A stretch of 64,000 nucleotides of DNA from Hyphomicrobiaceae bacterium (GCA_002919265.1 PKEY01000070.1:1-64000); one strand, 5' to 3'; positions 18,618 through 28,739 are shown, numbered from the stretch's first letter. Notes: a model not told the origin generated them from the letters alone. A program made the numbers and translations.

Positions 18618-18650
18618 TTGATCCAGCTTACGTTCGCACCAAACTCTGTC

Positions 18651-18673
18651 GCCCGGCTCGGCTAGAGCCGGGC
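18651..18673 (+). terminator. Hairpin after the pilin gene
   Basis: GCCCGGCTC-GGCTA-GAGCCGGGC is a perfect 9-bp GC-rich stem with a 5-base loop, followed by ATATTTCT. It lies 33 bases after the pilin stop. It could act as a partial terminator or stabilise the pilin mRNA, letting pilin exceed the downstream assembly genes in expression. Confidence 0.65.
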
Positions 18674-18727
18674 ATATTTCTGGTGGCACATCCCAGGTGA
18701 GTAAGACCATCGAAACGTTGGGATCCT

Positions 18728-19231
18728 ATGGCAATTTATCCTCCACTTTTGGTATTCCCTTTCGCAATGGCTCTTGCCGGCATAATGGATTTAATAACAT
18801 TTAAGATCCCGAATTGGATTTCTACGGGCCTAGCTGTAGGTTTTTTTGTGTCAGCCATCGCTTCGAATGCAAGTTGGTCATTCTTTCTCGTTCACTTCGG
18901 CGCAGGACTGCTCACACTCACCGTCGGCTTCGTCATGTTTGCACGCGGTTGGCTAGGAGGGGGAGACGCAAAATTGATGTCTGCCGCCGCGTTGTGGCTG
19001 GGTTTTGAAAGCATGCCCTTATTCTTGCTATGGACGGCAATGTTGGGTGGAATCCTTGCATTCATGCTTCTAGTCTATCGTCGCACGCTACCACCGGTCT
19101 GGCTTGTGCGGCATCCTTGGGCTATGCGGCTACATAACCCGAAGGAAGGGATTCCCTACGGAATCGCGCTCGCTGGCGCAGGACTCATTGTATTCCCCCA
19201 AACCATTTGGATGATAGGTGTTCCCAGCTAA
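18728..19231 (+). CDS. cpaA: Prepilin peptidase CpaA (TadV)
   Basis: A 167-residue polytopic membrane aspartyl protease. The catalytic aspartates are in the first loop (GIMDLITFKIPNW) and in GGGDAKLMSAAALW, matching the type IV prepilin peptidase family, without the methyltransferase domain as is usual for Flp systems. It processes the Flp pilin and TadE-type minor pilins. Confidence 0.92.
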   Translation: MAIYPPLLVFPFAMALAGIMDLITFKIPNWISTGLAVGFFVSAIASNASWSFFLVHFGAGLLTLTVGFVMFARGWLGGGDAKLMSAAALWLGFESMPLFLLWTAMLGGILAFMLLVYRRTLPPVWLVRHPWAMRLHNPKEGIPYGIALAGAGLIVFPQTIWMIGVPS

Positions 19232-19348
19232 CGTTGGTTTCTGTCCACCTTGGGTCACGTCCAGCTGACAGTTAACCGCACATTGAGAATTATCACTCAA
19301 ACTTGGTTCTGAGCGGAAGGGAGACCCGCTCTTTGGGGGCAACGTGGT

Positions 19349-20146
19349 ATGAGACGTTCACAGGTACTCGGGATTGCAGTGGCACTAGGCGCCGGACTGG
19401 CGGCGTTCCTGGGCATGCGGGGTCTGTTGAACAAGCCGGCCACGGTCACAAAAACAGAATCAGTTGAACTTGCGCAAGTTCTGGTTGCGAGAACTGCAGT
19501 CTCGCTTGGACAGATCGTCAACGAGGGCAACTTCCGCTGGCAAGATTGGCCTAAGGAAGCGGTCGGAGCTAGCTTCATCACGAGAGCCAGCCGACCGGAT
19601 GCGATTAGCGCTTTAACAGGTGCCGTTGCACGCGCGCCCCTCCTCGCTGGCGAGCCCATCACGGACGAAAAATTGATCAAGCCAGGTGGTGGCGGCGTAT
19701 TGGCGGCCATCCTGACACCCGGTATGCGGGCCGTCTCAACAAAGATTTCCGAACAGACCGCAGCCGGAAAGCTCATTTTGCCAAATGACCACGTCGACGT
19801 GATCCTGATTCGCCGCACCCAGGGGGGCGAGGGGCATGTCAGCGAAGTCCTCTTCCGCAACGTTCGGGTGCTCGCCATTGGCCAAACCATTGAGGCTCGG
19901 GAAGGCAAGAAGGGCTCGGAGGGCAATGTGGCCACCCTTGAGCTGACACCGGCCCAGGCCGAACAGCTCGCGCTCGCCAATACCGTTGGGGAAATTACGC
20001 TTGTCCTCCGCAGCATTGCTGATGCGGCAGAAACACCGAGCGATCCAGGCCCAGATGCCACCCAACTAGCTGCCAGCAAATCTAAAGAGCGCGATACAAT
20101 CAGTGTGCTGCGTTACGGCGTAAAGTCCCGCGCTTACGTCAATTGA
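19349..20146 (+). CDS. cpaB: Flp pilus assembly protein CpaB (RcpC)
   Basis: A 265-residue protein with one N-terminal membrane helix (LGIAVALGAGLAAFLGMRG), an SAF-type domain (VLVARTAVSLGQIVNEGNFRW) and the RcpC domain (TPGMRAVSTKISEQTAAGKLILPNDHVD region). CpaB lies in the periplasm, where it contacts the secretin and may bind peptidoglycan. It is the second gene of the assembly series, preceded by a 117-base gap after cpaA. Confidence 0.9.
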   Translation: MRRSQVLGIAVALGAGLAAFLGMRGLLNKPATVTKTESVELAQVLVARTAVSLGQIVNEGNFRWQDWPKEAVGASFITRASRPDAISALTGAVARAPLLAGEPITDEKLIKPGGGGVLAAILTPGMRAVSTKISEQTAAGKLILPNDHVDVILIRRTQGGEGHVSEVLFRNVRVLAIGQTIEAREGKKGSEGNVATLELTPAQAEQLALANTVGEITLVLRSIADAAETPSDPGPDATQLAASKSKERDTISVLRYGVKSRAYVN

Positions 20147-20219
20147 GTTCGTTTTTCCGAGTGAGTTCGCGTGTGTCAGTTGCGTCTCGAGTCGGGGTTC
20201 CGGTCAGAGGTCTTGATCC

Positions 20220-21764
20220 ATGCGGACGCTATTTCGGAGTTTCGGATTTGCGGGGCTCTTCGCAACCGCTGTCTTAGGATTTTATAGCGACGCAAGAGCG
20301 CGCGATAACGGCTATTACGCTATCGACCAGGCTACGCCAACGCGTACGCGTGGCCATAATTCGGTTCTGCGTATCCAGCGCAGCGAACTAGGTCAGAGCC
20401 GGGCTGTCCAGCTTGGCCGCAACAAATCCATGCTCATCGAGCTGCCGCAAGAGTTGCGCGATGTAGTGGTTTCGAACCCTGAGATTATCGATGCCGTCGT
20501 GCAAAGCTCGAACCGCGTCTACCTGATCGGCAAGGCAAACGGTCAGGCCAATGCGTTCTTCTTCGACAGTAACGGCGATCAAATTCTGACCCTGGAGGTT
20601 TTGGTTGAGCACGATACCGCGGCCCTCGACGCTCTCCTTAACCGCTTACTGCCGGGCGCTAACATCAAAACCGAGATTCTCAACGAAACCGTCATTCTGA
20701 CCGGTAGTGTTCGCAATCCTGCCGACGCCAATCGCGCCGCTGATATCGCTTCTCGCTTCATCGTCAGCAGTTCCTCAAGCAACAGCCGCGACAGCGCGAA
20801 GGTCATTAACATGCTCTCCGTCGCTGGCGAAGAGCAGGTCATGCTGCGTGTTACGGTGGCGGAGGTTCAACGCTCCGCGCTGAAGCAGCTCGGAATCAAC
20901 ATCGGAGCTATCGTCAACTCGGGTAACTTCATTACGACCCTACTTACCGAAAATTCGTTACCCCTTACGGCAGCTCGAGGACTAGGAACACTGCCGCTTC
21001 CTGGTATCAAAGACGGCGAACTCCGCCTTTATAATCAAGGACCAGAAAATGCCTTTGGCAATTCTGGTCTTGTGGGTGGTTGGACGAATAGTCGAAATAG
21101 CGTCCTAGGCACGATTCGTGCGCTTGAACGCAACGGCCTTCTAAAGACATTGGCCGAACCAAATTTGACCGCTGTATCTGGCGAGAGCGCAAAGTTCTTG
21201 GCTGGCGGCAAGTTTCCGATTCCCGTTCCTGACGGTGACGGTGGTTACGGCATTCAATTCGAGGAATTCGGCGTTCGGCTGACCTTCACTCCTCAAGTCC
21301 TCTCCGAAGGCCGCATCAGCCTCAAGATCGAAACTTCCGTCAGTGAGCTCACTAACGAAGGCGCGATAGTTATGGACAGCATCGCTGTCCCGGCTCTGAA
21401 GTCGCGTGAAGCTCAATCGACAGTTGAGCTACCTTCCGGTGGTTCACTCGCGATTGCCGGTCTTATTCGTGACGAGGTCCGTCAAAACATTGATGGTTTC
21501 CCAGGCCTCAAGAATCTCCCCGTTCTGGGCACCCTTTTCCGTAGCCGCGATTTCATCAAGGAAGAAACAGAGCTCGTCATAATCGTCACGCCGTACACTG
21601 TCAGGTCTGTATCGCGCGACCAGCTGGCACGCCCAGACGACGGGCTTGCACCGGCGACGGATATGAAGGCCAATTTCCTTGGTCATCTGAACCGGATCTA
21701 CGGCAGGATCGATCCGCTGCCGCAGGGCAGTTTAAAGGATGATTACGGATTTATTGTCGAATAA
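20220..21764 (+). CDS. cpaC: Flp pilus outer-membrane secretin CpaC (RcpA)
   Basis: A 514-residue secretin with a signal peptide, the pilus N-domain (LGRNKSMLIELPQELRDVVV), a BON-like repeat (ETVILTGSVRNPADANRAAD) and the secretin core ending with VELPSGGSLAIAGLIRDE and LPVLGTLFRSRDF, then ELVIIVTPYTVR. It forms the outer-membrane pore for the pilus. The downstream cpaD start lies 23 bases after its stop. Confidence 0.93.
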   Translation: MRTLFRSFGFAGLFATAVLGFYSDARARDNGYYAIDQATPTRTRGHNSVLRIQRSELGQSRAVQLGRNKSMLIELPQELRDVVVSNPEIIDAVVQSSNRVYLIGKANGQANAFFFDSNGDQILTLEVLVEHDTAALDALLNRLLPGANIKTEILNETVILTGSVRNPADANRAADIASRFIVSSSSSNSRDSAKVINMLSVAGEEQVMLRVTVAEVQRSALKQLGINIGAIVNSGNFITTLLTENSLPLTAARGLGTLPLPGIKDGELRLYNQGPENAFGNSGLVGGWTNSRNSVLGTIRALERNGLLKTLAEPNLTAVSGESAKFLAGGKFPIPVPDGDGGYGIQFEEFGVRLTFTPQVLSEGRISLKIETSVSELTNEGAIVMDSIAVPALKSREAQSTVELPSGGSLAIAGLIRDEVRQNIDGFPGLKNLPVLGTLFRSRDFIKEETELVIIVTPYTVRSVSRDQLARPDDGLAPATDMKANFLGHLNRIYGRIDPLPQGSLKDDYGFIVE

Positions 21765-21786
21765 GAGCAGGCTGCGGAGTCGATCC

Positions 21787-22527
21787 ATGAAAGTTTGGGG
21801 CTTCAAGAATAGAACAGCCTGCGCCACGTTTCGGCGGACCGCTATGAATACTGCCGCAATTACCTTTACGGCATTAGCGGCAGCAGCCTGCATTCACAAT
21901 GACCAGGGATCCATGGTCGCTGGCTGGGCCATTACTGATCCGGCGCAACGGCACCCCATCATGGTCACAGCACACCCCGAGACCATTTCGTTTAGGGTTC
22001 CGCGAGGGTCATATGGCCTCACGCCTCAGCAACGCGCCCAGCTCACCGCATTTGCTGAGCGTCAGCTACCGCGTGATTCTCGAAACGGCAAAATCGTTAT
22101 TCATGCCCCGACCGGCTCGGGTAACGAAGTCGATTCGATGCAGGCTGTCGGCGAAATAAGAGAGTATCTGATCGAAGCCGGCTTTGACGCGCCTTCGGTG
22201 GCTCTTGAAACCTACCATGACCGCGGTCACCAGCCACCTATCCGCGTTTCTTACGTTCGGTACACCGCCGAGGCACCAGAGTGCGGCTATTGGGGCAGCA
22301 ATCTTGCGGAAGATCCGTTGAACGTCGGCGTGCCCAATCTGGGCTGCGCGACGCAAGCAAACTTTGCGGCCATGGTTTCGAACCCCGCTGATCTTCTCGG
22401 TCCACGGAACGAGACGGCGCGCAGCTCAGAACGCCGCGACGTGGTCTGGCAGAAGTACATCAAGGGTGATTCAACCGTCGCGAAAAAGTCCGAAGACGAG
22501 CGGGCCAAGGTCGATATTGGCAAGTGA
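21787..22527 (+). CDS. cpaD: Flp pilus assembly lipoprotein CpaD
   Basis: A 246-residue lipoprotein with a basic N-terminus, a hydrophobic stretch and lipobox AAAC (cysteine about residue 36), followed by a periplasmic domain ending in MVSNPADLLGPR, characteristic of CpaD. It probably pilots or stabilises the secretin at the outer membrane. The start at 21787 is preferred because it supplies the positive n-region and lies after the cpaC stop; the ORF-track start overlaps cpaC. A shorter start at 21844 is possible. Confidence 0.85.
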   Translation: MKVWGFKNRTACATFRRTAMNTAAITFTALAAAACIHNDQGSMVAGWAITDPAQRHPIMVTAHPETISFRVPRGSYGLTPQQRAQLTAFAERQLPRDSRNGKIVIHAPTGSGNEVDSMQAVGEIREYLIEAGFDAPSVALETYHDRGHQPPIRVSYVRYTAEAPECGYWGSNLAEDPLNVGVPNLGCATQANFAAMVSNPADLLGPRNETARSSERRDVVWQKYIKGDSTVAKKSEDERAKVDIGK

Positions 22528-22534
22528 GGGCATG

Positions 22535-23839
22535 ATGAGTAGTCACGCGTCATCTGAACTCCTGGATGCGCCTATCACTGATACGGATTTCGCGGCAGGT
22601 GTTGAGGCCGTTGAAGCGATGCGTGTGCGCGCACGGCCGATTCCCCGAATCACAATTCAAGTCTTCTGCGAGTTCGCGGAGACCGCCGCTGCGATGCAGA
22701 GCGCGGTGGAGGATCGACGTCTGGCCAAGACCCATGTCAACATTCAGATGGGTGGTATCCAGGCTGCGGTGGCGCATTTTGCCGATAACCCCACGCCGAA
22801 TTTGATTATTGTCGAGTCGTCTCTCGATCGCGGTGGCATGCTGACAGAGCTCGACCGGCTGGCAGAGACGTGCGACGCCGGGACCAAAGTCATTGTCGTC
22901 GGTCACCTCAACGACGTCGTGCTTTATCGCGAGCTGTTGAAGCGTGGCGTAAGCGAATATCTGGTCGCACCAGTTTCACCGCTTCAGCTCATGGAGAGCA
23001 TCTCAAATCTTTACACCGATCCAGAAACGGACCCTATCGGTCAGGTTATCGCCTTCATCGGAGCGAAAGGCGGGGTCGGCTCCTCGACCATTTGCCACAA
23101 TGTTGCTTGGACCATGTCCGAGCAGCTGAAAGCAGATGTCGTCATTGCGGATCTCGACCTCGCTTTCGGCACAGCAGGCCTCGATTTTAATCAAGATCCC
23201 GTCCAGGGAATTGCGGAAGCTCTGGCCACGCCTGAGCGACTGGACGAAGTACTACTGGAACGGCTGCTCACCAAATGCTCGGATTATCTGAGTATTTTTG
23301 CTGCCCCGGCTGTTCTGGATCGCGACTATGACGTTTCGCCTGATTCCTGCGATATCGTTCTTGATGTCGTCCGCCAAAACGTTCCCTACGCGGCTGTTGA
23401 CCTGCCGCATATGTGGACTAATTGGACCAAGCGCATTTTACTCAGTGCCGACGAGGTCGTGATAACTGCAGTGCCGGATCTTGCCAATCTGCGCAACGCA
23501 AAAAACCTTCTCGATTTGTTGCGGCAGCACCGCCACCATGACGGACCGCCTCATCTTGTCCTCAACATGGTCAATCTGCCGAGGCGGCCTGAGATCTCGG
23601 TCAAGGAGTTCTGTCAAAACCTCGATCTGAAGCCCGCAGCGATCATCGAATTCGATGCCGAGAATTTTGGGCAGGCTGCCAATAACGGTCAGATGATCGA
23701 GGAGCTTAACAAAAAGGCAAAAGCTGTTCAGCCATTGCGAGAGCTTGCGATGGCTCTGACCCATCGCAAGGATCTCGCGCAGCGCCAGCAAAAATCACCG
23801 CTCGCACCTCTGCTCGAAAAGCTGAAACTGAAGCGATAA
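22535..23839 (+). CDS. cpaE: Flp pilus assembly protein CpaE (TadZ), MinD/ParA-like ATPase
   Basis: A 434-residue protein with an N-terminal receiver-like domain (IQVFCEFAETAAAM, ending near residue 150) and a C-terminal deviant Walker A ATPase domain (GAKGGVGSSTICHNVAW; ADLDLAFGTAGLDF). TadZ/CpaE proteins localise the Tad machinery at the pole. GAGGG precedes the ATG at 22535 by four bases; the ATG one codon earlier is too close to it. The ORF-track extension lies inside cpaD. Confidence 0.9.
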   Translation: MSSHASSELLDAPITDTDFAAGVEAVEAMRVRARPIPRITIQVFCEFAETAAAMQSAVEDRRLAKTHVNIQMGGIQAAVAHFADNPTPNLIIVESSLDRGGMLTELDRLAETCDAGTKVIVVGHLNDVVLYRELLKRGVSEYLVAPVSPLQLMESISNLYTDPETDPIGQVIAFIGAKGGVGSSTICHNVAWTMSEQLKADVVIADLDLAFGTAGLDFNQDPVQGIAEALATPERLDEVLLERLLTKCSDYLSIFAAPAVLDRDYDVSPDSCDIVLDVVRQNVPYAAVDLPHMWTNWTKRILLSADEVVITAVPDLANLRNAKNLLDLLRQHRHHDGPPHLVLNMVNLPRRPEISVKEFCQNLDLKPAAIIEFDAENFGQAANNGQMIEELNKKAKAVQPLRELAMALTHRKDLAQRQQKSPLAPLLEKLKLKR

Positions 23840-23851
23840 GAGTTTACGAGT

Positions 23852-25312
23852 ATGTTTGGTAAGCGTTCGAGTACCGCCGTATCGCGCAAGTTTTCAGCGC
23901 CTCAGCCAGCGCCCGCCGTAACTGCCACGGCTGTTGTCGAAGCTCCTTCACCTTCGGCACCTCCGCGGCGCCAGGAGTTCGAGCTCGAACCCCAAAGGCG
24001 CCACTCGGAAGAATACTACGACGTCAAGACAACCGTATTTAACGCGCTGATCGATACGATCGACCTGACCCAGCTCGCCAAGCTGGAGCCAGCGTCGGCA
24101 CGCGAAGAAATTCGAGACATCGTCAGCGAGATTATCCAGCTCAAAAACGTTGTGATGTCCATCGCGGAGCAAGAAGAGCTCCTTGAGGACATCTGCAACG
24201 ACGTCTTGGGGTATGGCCCCCTCGAGCCCCTGCTCGCCCGCGATGACATCGCTGACATCATGGTCAACGGCGCGGAGACGACCTACATCGAGGTCGGCGG
24301 CAAGGTGGTCCGCACGAATGTGCGCTTTGCAGACAATCAGCAGCTGCTCAACATTTGCCAACGCATCGTCAGCCAGGTTGGCCGCCGCGTCGATGAATCC
24401 AGCCCAATCTGCGATGCGCGCTTGCCGGATGGATCGCGCGTAAACGTTATTGTTCCGCCGCTGGCCATCGATGGCCCAGTTCTGACAATTCGCAAATTCA
24501 AGAAAGACCGGCTGAAGCTGGATCAGCTCGTTCAATTCGGCTCGATTTCGCCGGAAGCGAAAACACTTCTCGAAATCATCGGGCGTGTTCGCTGCAACGT
24601 CATCGTCTCAGGCGGCACGGGCTCTGGCAAAACCACGCTTCTCAACTGTCTTTCGAGCTGCATCGATCCCGATGAGCGGATTATTACTTGTGAGGACTCA
24701 GCGGAGCTGCAGCTTCAGCAGCCGCACGTTGTGCGTCTTGAGACACGGCCGCCGAACCTCGAAGGTGAAGGCCAGGTCACCATGCGTGACCTCGTCAGAA
24801 ACTGCCTTCGTATGCGGCCCGAGCGCATCATCGTCGGCGAGGTTCGCGGACCCGAAGCGTTCGACCTGCTTCAGGCCATGAATACCGGCCACGATGGTTC
24901 GATGGGTACACTCCACGCAAACAGCCCGCGTGAGGCGATCAGCCGTCTCGAGTCGATGATCATGATGGGCGGGTTTACGCTGCCCACGAAAACCATCCGC
25001 GAAATGATCACGGGCGCCGTGGACATCATCGTGCAGGCAGCCCGACTACGCGATGGATCTCGCAAGATCACGCACATCACCGAAGTGGTCGGCATGGAAG
25101 GTGACGTCGTGATCATGCAGGATTTGATGGTTTTCGAAATCCTCGGCGAAGACCCAAAAACCGGAAAGATCATCGGTCGCCACCGTTCCACCGGCATAGC
25201 CCGGCCGCGGTTCTGGGAGCGCGCAGAATACTATGGGGAGCAGCACCGCCTCGCCGAGGCTTTGGCCGCTGCCGAGGTGGGCGATGAAAACGGCAACCCG
25301 CTGGGAGCGTAG
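23852..25312 (+). CDS. cpaF: Flp pilus assembly ATPase CpaF (TadA)
   Basis: A 486-residue secretion ATPase with Walker [15 protein letters not shown], Asp box, Walker B region ([19 protein letters not shown]) and His box ([18 protein letters not shown]). The N-terminal 60 residues are proline/alanine-rich and variable. It energises pilus extension and retraction at the cytoplasmic face. The downstream tadB start begins two bases after its stop. Confidence 0.95.
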   Translation: MFGKRSSTAVSRKFSAPQPAPAVTATAVVEAPSPSAPPRRQEFELEPQRRHSEEYYDVKTTVFNALIDTIDLTQLAKLEPASAREEIRDIVSEIIQLKNVVMSIAEQEELLEDICNDVLGYGPLEPLLARDDIADIMVNGAETTYIEVGGKVVRTNVRFADNQQLLNICQRIVSQVGRRVDESSPICDARLPDGSRVNVIVPPLAIDGPVLTIRKFKKDRLKLDQLVQFGSISPEAKTLLEIIGRVRCNVIVSGGTGSGKTTLLNCLSSCIDPDERIITCEDSAELQLQQPHVVRLETRPPNLEGEGQVTMRDLVRNCLRMRPERIIVGEVRGPEAFDLLQAMNTGHDGSMGTLHANSPREAISRLESMIMMGGFTLPTKTIREMITGAVDIIVQAARLRDGSRKITHITEVVGMEGDVVIMQDLMVFEILGEDPKTGKIIGRHRSTGIARPRFWERAEYYGEQHRLAEALAAAEVGDENGNPLGA

Positions 25313-25314
25313 CC

Positions 25315-26313
25315 GTGATTGCGGAAGATCTCAGCCAGATCGCCGTGCTTGCACTCGGTGCGGTCGCCATAGGGGCGCTGGCCTACAGCCTGCTTTATCC
25401 TTATGTCTCCGGAGAAAAGCAGGCTGTAAAGCGCCGCCAGGTCATAGTAGAACAAAAAACGCCCCGCCTTGCGAGAACGCCTCAAAACGAGCAGGCATCG
25501 CACCGACGAAAAGCTGTCGCTGAAACCCTGAAAGAACTAGAAGAGCGTCAGAAGGCCAAGGAAAAGCCCACACTGCGCTTGCGACTCCAGCAGGCGGGGC
25601 TCGACATCTCTCCACGCGCCTTTTGGATTGCGAGCGCGATTTCTGGAGCGCTCACAGCCCTTTTGATGATGCTTGTGTTTCCGACGGTGCCTCTCATTAC
25701 AGCTGCCATCGGGGCTTTCGCCGGCACATTCGGCTTACCTCGCTGGATTCTCAACAAACTGATAAAGCGGCGACAAGCCAAATTCCTTGACGAATTCGCA
25801 AACGCGATCGACGTCATCGTCCGCGGCGTCAAGTCGGGCCTTCCCCTGAACGACTGCCTCGGAATTATCGCTCGGGAAAGCCCTGAACCTCTTTGCACGG
25901 AGTTCCGTGAGCTTGTTGAACAGCAGCGCGTAGGTGTCCCGCTTTCGGAATGCTTCGAGAAAATGATGCTGCGCGTTCCCCTACCGGAAGTGAAGTTTTT
26001 TGCTATCGTGGTCGCCATTCAGCAGCAATCGGGCGGTAGCTTGTCTGAGGCGCTTGGCAACCTGGCGGGTGTCCTGCGGGACCGCAAGCGACTGCAGGCG
26101 AAGGTGAAAGCACTTTCTGCAGAGGCAAAGGCTTCCGCAGCCGTGCTCGGCGCTTTGCCGTTCCTTGTGATGCTGATGGTCTATATCTCGACGCCTGATT
26201 ACATATCGCTGCTTTGGACAACGAAATCCGGGCAATTCATGCTCGCTTTTGCCGCCTGCTGGATGACCATCGGCATAGCGGTCATGAAGAAAATGATTAA
26301 CTTCAAATACTAA
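25315..26313 (+). CDS. tadB: Flp pilus inner-membrane platform protein TadB
   Basis: A 332-residue type II secretion F-domain protein with an N-terminal helix, paired central helices and the F-domain (FANAIDVIVRGVKSGLPLNDCL and QQSGGSLSEALGNLAGVLRDR). GTG start immediately after cpaF. With TadC it forms the membrane platform on which CpaF works. Confidence 0.92.
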   Translation: MIAEDLSQIAVLALGAVAIGALAYSLLYPYVSGEKQAVKRRQVIVEQKTPRLARTPQNEQASHRRKAVAETLKELEERQKAKEKPTLRLRLQQAGLDISPRAFWIASAISGALTALLMMLVFPTVPLITAAIGAFAGTFGLPRWILNKLIKRRQAKFLDEFANAIDVIVRGVKSGLPLNDCLGIIARESPEPLCTEFRELVEQQRVGVPLSECFEKMMLRVPLPEVKFFAIVVAIQQQSGGSLSEALGNLAGVLRDRKRLQAKVKALSAEAKASAAVLGALPFLVMLMVYISTPDYISLLWTTKSGQFMLAFAACWMTIGIAVMKKMINFKY

Positions 26314-26365
26314 ATTGCGATCAAAGCGCGGCTTGGGGTGTGTCTAGCGTAAAGAGGCAGCTGTC

Positions 26366-27346
26366 ATGATGGACGTCATTGAAGCGGTAATGCAGCCGCA
26401 GTTCATCGTCACGACAGCTGCTGCCGTGGCCGCCTTCGCTACTGTCTTGACTCTCATTACACCACTGCTCAGCCGCGATCGAATGAGCCAGCGCATGAAA
26501 GTCATGGCGCTGGAACGCGACAAGCTACGGGCGGCCCGCATTGCCGATCTCAAGATGGGCGGAGAGTCACCCACGCGTCTGAGGCAAGCGCCCAAGGGAT
26601 TCATGCAAGAGCTTGTTGACCGCCTCAATCTGCGGTCCGTTTTCGAAACCGAGGAGCTCAAAGCCAAGCTCAAGATGGCAGGCTTGAGGGGGCAGGCGCC
26701 GCTCGTCACCTATATGTTTTTCCGGGTGGTTATGCCCATCATCCTGACGATCGTTGCCCTGTTCTACATGTTTGTCGTGCTGACGAACTTGACCTATCCA
26801 CCGATCGTCAAGATTGCCATCGCTCTCGGCGTCGGGTTTGGAGGCTTCTACCTCCCGAACCTTATGCTCGAAAACCTTATCCAGAGGCGGCAGGCATCGC
26901 TCAAGGAGGCATTTCCTGACGCTCTCGACATGTTGCTGATATGCGTACAGGCCGGTATGTCAATCGAGGCGGCGTTCGGAAAGATTGCCAAGGAAATTGC
27001 CAATCAGTCGGTCGAGCTGGCAGAGGAATTCAGCCTGACAACCGCCGAGTTGTCCTACCTGAGCGATCGGCGTCAGGCTTATGAAAACCTTGGCAAGCGA
27101 ACGGGAATTGCGGGCATAAAAGCCGTCGCAACAGCGCTCATCCAGGCTGAACGGTACGGTACGCCTGTTGGTCAAGCGCTGCGTGTCATGGCAAAAGAGA
27201 ACCGCGACATGCGCATGTCCGAAGCCGAAAAGAAAGCCGCGGCGCTTCCCCCAAAATTGACGGTGCCAATGATCGTCTTCTTCCTACCAGTGCTTTTTAT
27301 TGTCATTCTCGGGCCGGCGATCATTCAGGTCATGAAGCTCGGTTGA
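26366..27346 (+). CDS. tadC: Flp pilus inner-membrane platform protein TadC
   Basis: A 326-residue F-domain protein (FPDALDMLLICVQAGMSIEAA; QAERYGTPVGQALRVMAKENR) with helices at both ends, partner of TadB. It is the last gene of the plus-strand tad operon here; the TPR gene tadD that often follows is absent, and a strong terminator lies 17 bases downstream. Confidence 0.92.
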   Translation: MMDVIEAVMQPQFIVTTAAAVAAFATVLTLITPLLSRDRMSQRMKVMALERDKLRAARIADLKMGGESPTRLRQAPKGFMQELVDRLNLRSVFETEELKAKLKMAGLRGQAPLVTYMFFRVVMPIILTIVALFYMFVVLTNLTYPPIVKIAIALGVGFGGFYLPNLMLENLIQRRQASLKEAFPDALDMLLICVQAGMSIEAAFGKIAKEIANQSVELAEEFSLTTAELSYLSDRRQAYENLGKRTGIAGIKAVATALIQAERYGTPVGQALRVMAKENRDMRMSEAEKKAAALPPKLTVPMIVFFLPVLFIVILGPAIIQVMKLG

Positions 27347-27363
27347 TCGCGATAGCAAAGAAA

Positions 27364-27406
27364 AAACGGCCCTCACTCCAATTCGCTTTTGGAGTAAGGG
27401 CCGTTT
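27364..27406. terminator. Strong bidirectional terminator between tadC and an SBP gene
   Basis: An 18-base inverted repeat (AAACGGCCCTCACTCCAA with TTGGAGTAAGGGCCGTTT, one mismatch) around a 7-base loop, flanked by A and T runs on both sides. It separates two convergent genes and can serve both. Confidence 0.9.
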
Positions 27407-27415
27407 CCTGGACAG

Positions 27416-28621
27416 TTACTTCTTCACAAGCGAGCACTTGCTCTCGGACAGAGGTTGCGCCGCCTGATCACCCGGGATTGTACGGACGATCTTGTAATAG
27501 TCCCACGGCCCTTTGGACTCTTCCGGCTTCTTCACTTCGACGAGATACATGTCGTGGATCAAACGCCCGTCTTCACGGATCTTTGCACCTTTAGCGAAGA
27601 AATCGTCGACCGGCATTTCGCGCATTTTCTCGGCAACGACCTTGCCGTCGTCCGTGCCGGCTGCCTCGACTGCCTTCAGATAATGCAGAACTGACGAATA
27701 GACGCCCGCCTGCACCATGCCGGGCTTGCGGCCTGTTTTTTCCTCGTAGCGCTTCGCGAATTCGCGGCTAGCATCGTCACGATCCCAATAATAGGCCGTG
27801 GTGGCCACAAGTCCCTTTGCGCCGGAAAGGCCCATCGCGTGTACGTCGCTGATGACAAGTACTAGCCCGACGATTTTCTGCCCGCTATCGGCCAATCCGA
27901 ACTCAGAGGCCTGCTTCACGGCGTTCACCGTGTCCAGGCCAGCGTTCGCGAGACCAACGATCTGCGCGCCGGAGCTTTGCGCCTGAAGGAGGAAGGACGA
28001 AAAATCGCTTGAGCCGGTGGGATGCCGAACCTCTCCGAGTACCTTCCCCCCACCCGCAGTGACCTCCTTGGTCAAATCGGCTGCCATTTGATGGCCGAAC
28101 GCATAGTCGGCAACCAGCAGGAACCATTCCTTGCCGCCTTCCTGCAAAATGGCGCGGGCACTGCCAATGGCTTGCGAATAGGTATCAAAAGTCCAATGGA
28201 ATCCCGTCGGTGAGCAATCCTCGTTTGTCAAACGGGTCGTTGCCGGACCCGAATGAAGCGCGATCTTGCCGCGCTCTTTGGTCAGGTTCTGAACGGCCAG
28301 GGCGACCGCGGAGTTGGTGAGATCTGCAAACGCGTCGACGCCCTCAACGTCCATCCACTGACGCGCGATGTTGGAGGCGATATCGACTTTGTTCTGGTGG
28401 TCTGCAGAAAGCACCTCTATCGGCTTACCGAGAACCTTCCCGCCGAAGTCCTCCACGGCCATGCGTGCCGCAATCACCGAGCCGGTGCCACCGAAATCCG
28501 CGTACAATCCGGATTGGTCGTTCAAGACGCCGATCTTGACAACGTCTCCCGAGATCTGGGCCGAAGCCGTTCCGGCGCAGAGACATGAGGCTGCCAGCAA
28601 GGTCAGCCACCCTTGGCGCAT
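27416..28621 (-). CDS. Branched-chain amino acid-type ABC substrate-binding protein (orphan)
   Basis: A 401-residue periplasmic protein of the Leu/Ile/Val-binding family (type I fold) with signal peptide (MRQGWLTLLAASCLCAGTASAQ) and the family start VKIGVLNDQSGLYADFGG. The ATG at 28621 has GGGGAG upstream; the ORF-track start is a TTG just before it. No permease or ATPase genes are adjacent, so it must use an importer encoded elsewhere, or act as a sensor. Ligands of such proteins include amino acids, amides and aromatic acids; none can be assigned here. Confidence 0.9.
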   Translation of the reverse strand: MRQGWLTLLAASCLCAGTASAQISGDVVKIGVLNDQSGLYADFGGTGSVIAARMAVEDFGGKVLGKPIEVLSADHQNKVDIASNIARQWMDVEGVDAFADLTNSAVALAVQNLTKERGKIALHSGPATTRLTNEDCSPTGFHWTFDTYSQAIGSARAILQEGGKEWFLLVADYAFGHQMAADLTKEVTAGGGKVLGEVRHPTGSSDFSSFLLQAQSSGAQIVGLANAGLDTVNAVKQASEFGLADSGQKIVGLVLVISDVHAMGLSGAKGLVATTAYYWDRDDASREFAKRYEEKTGRKPGMVQAGVYSSVLHYLKAVEAAGTDDGKVVAEKMREMPVDDFFAKGAKIREDGRLIHDMYLVEVKKPEESKGPWDYYKIVRTIPGDQAAQPLSESKCSLVKK

Positions 28622-28739
28622 CGTTACTCTCCCCTTCAAAAAATTGATGTTAGGGGTTGTACGATTGCGCGAAGGAGGATGATAGGCAAGCTGTCTATTC
28701 GTTTGTCCGTAGGATCGGCCAGAGAAAGGAACACTCTAG

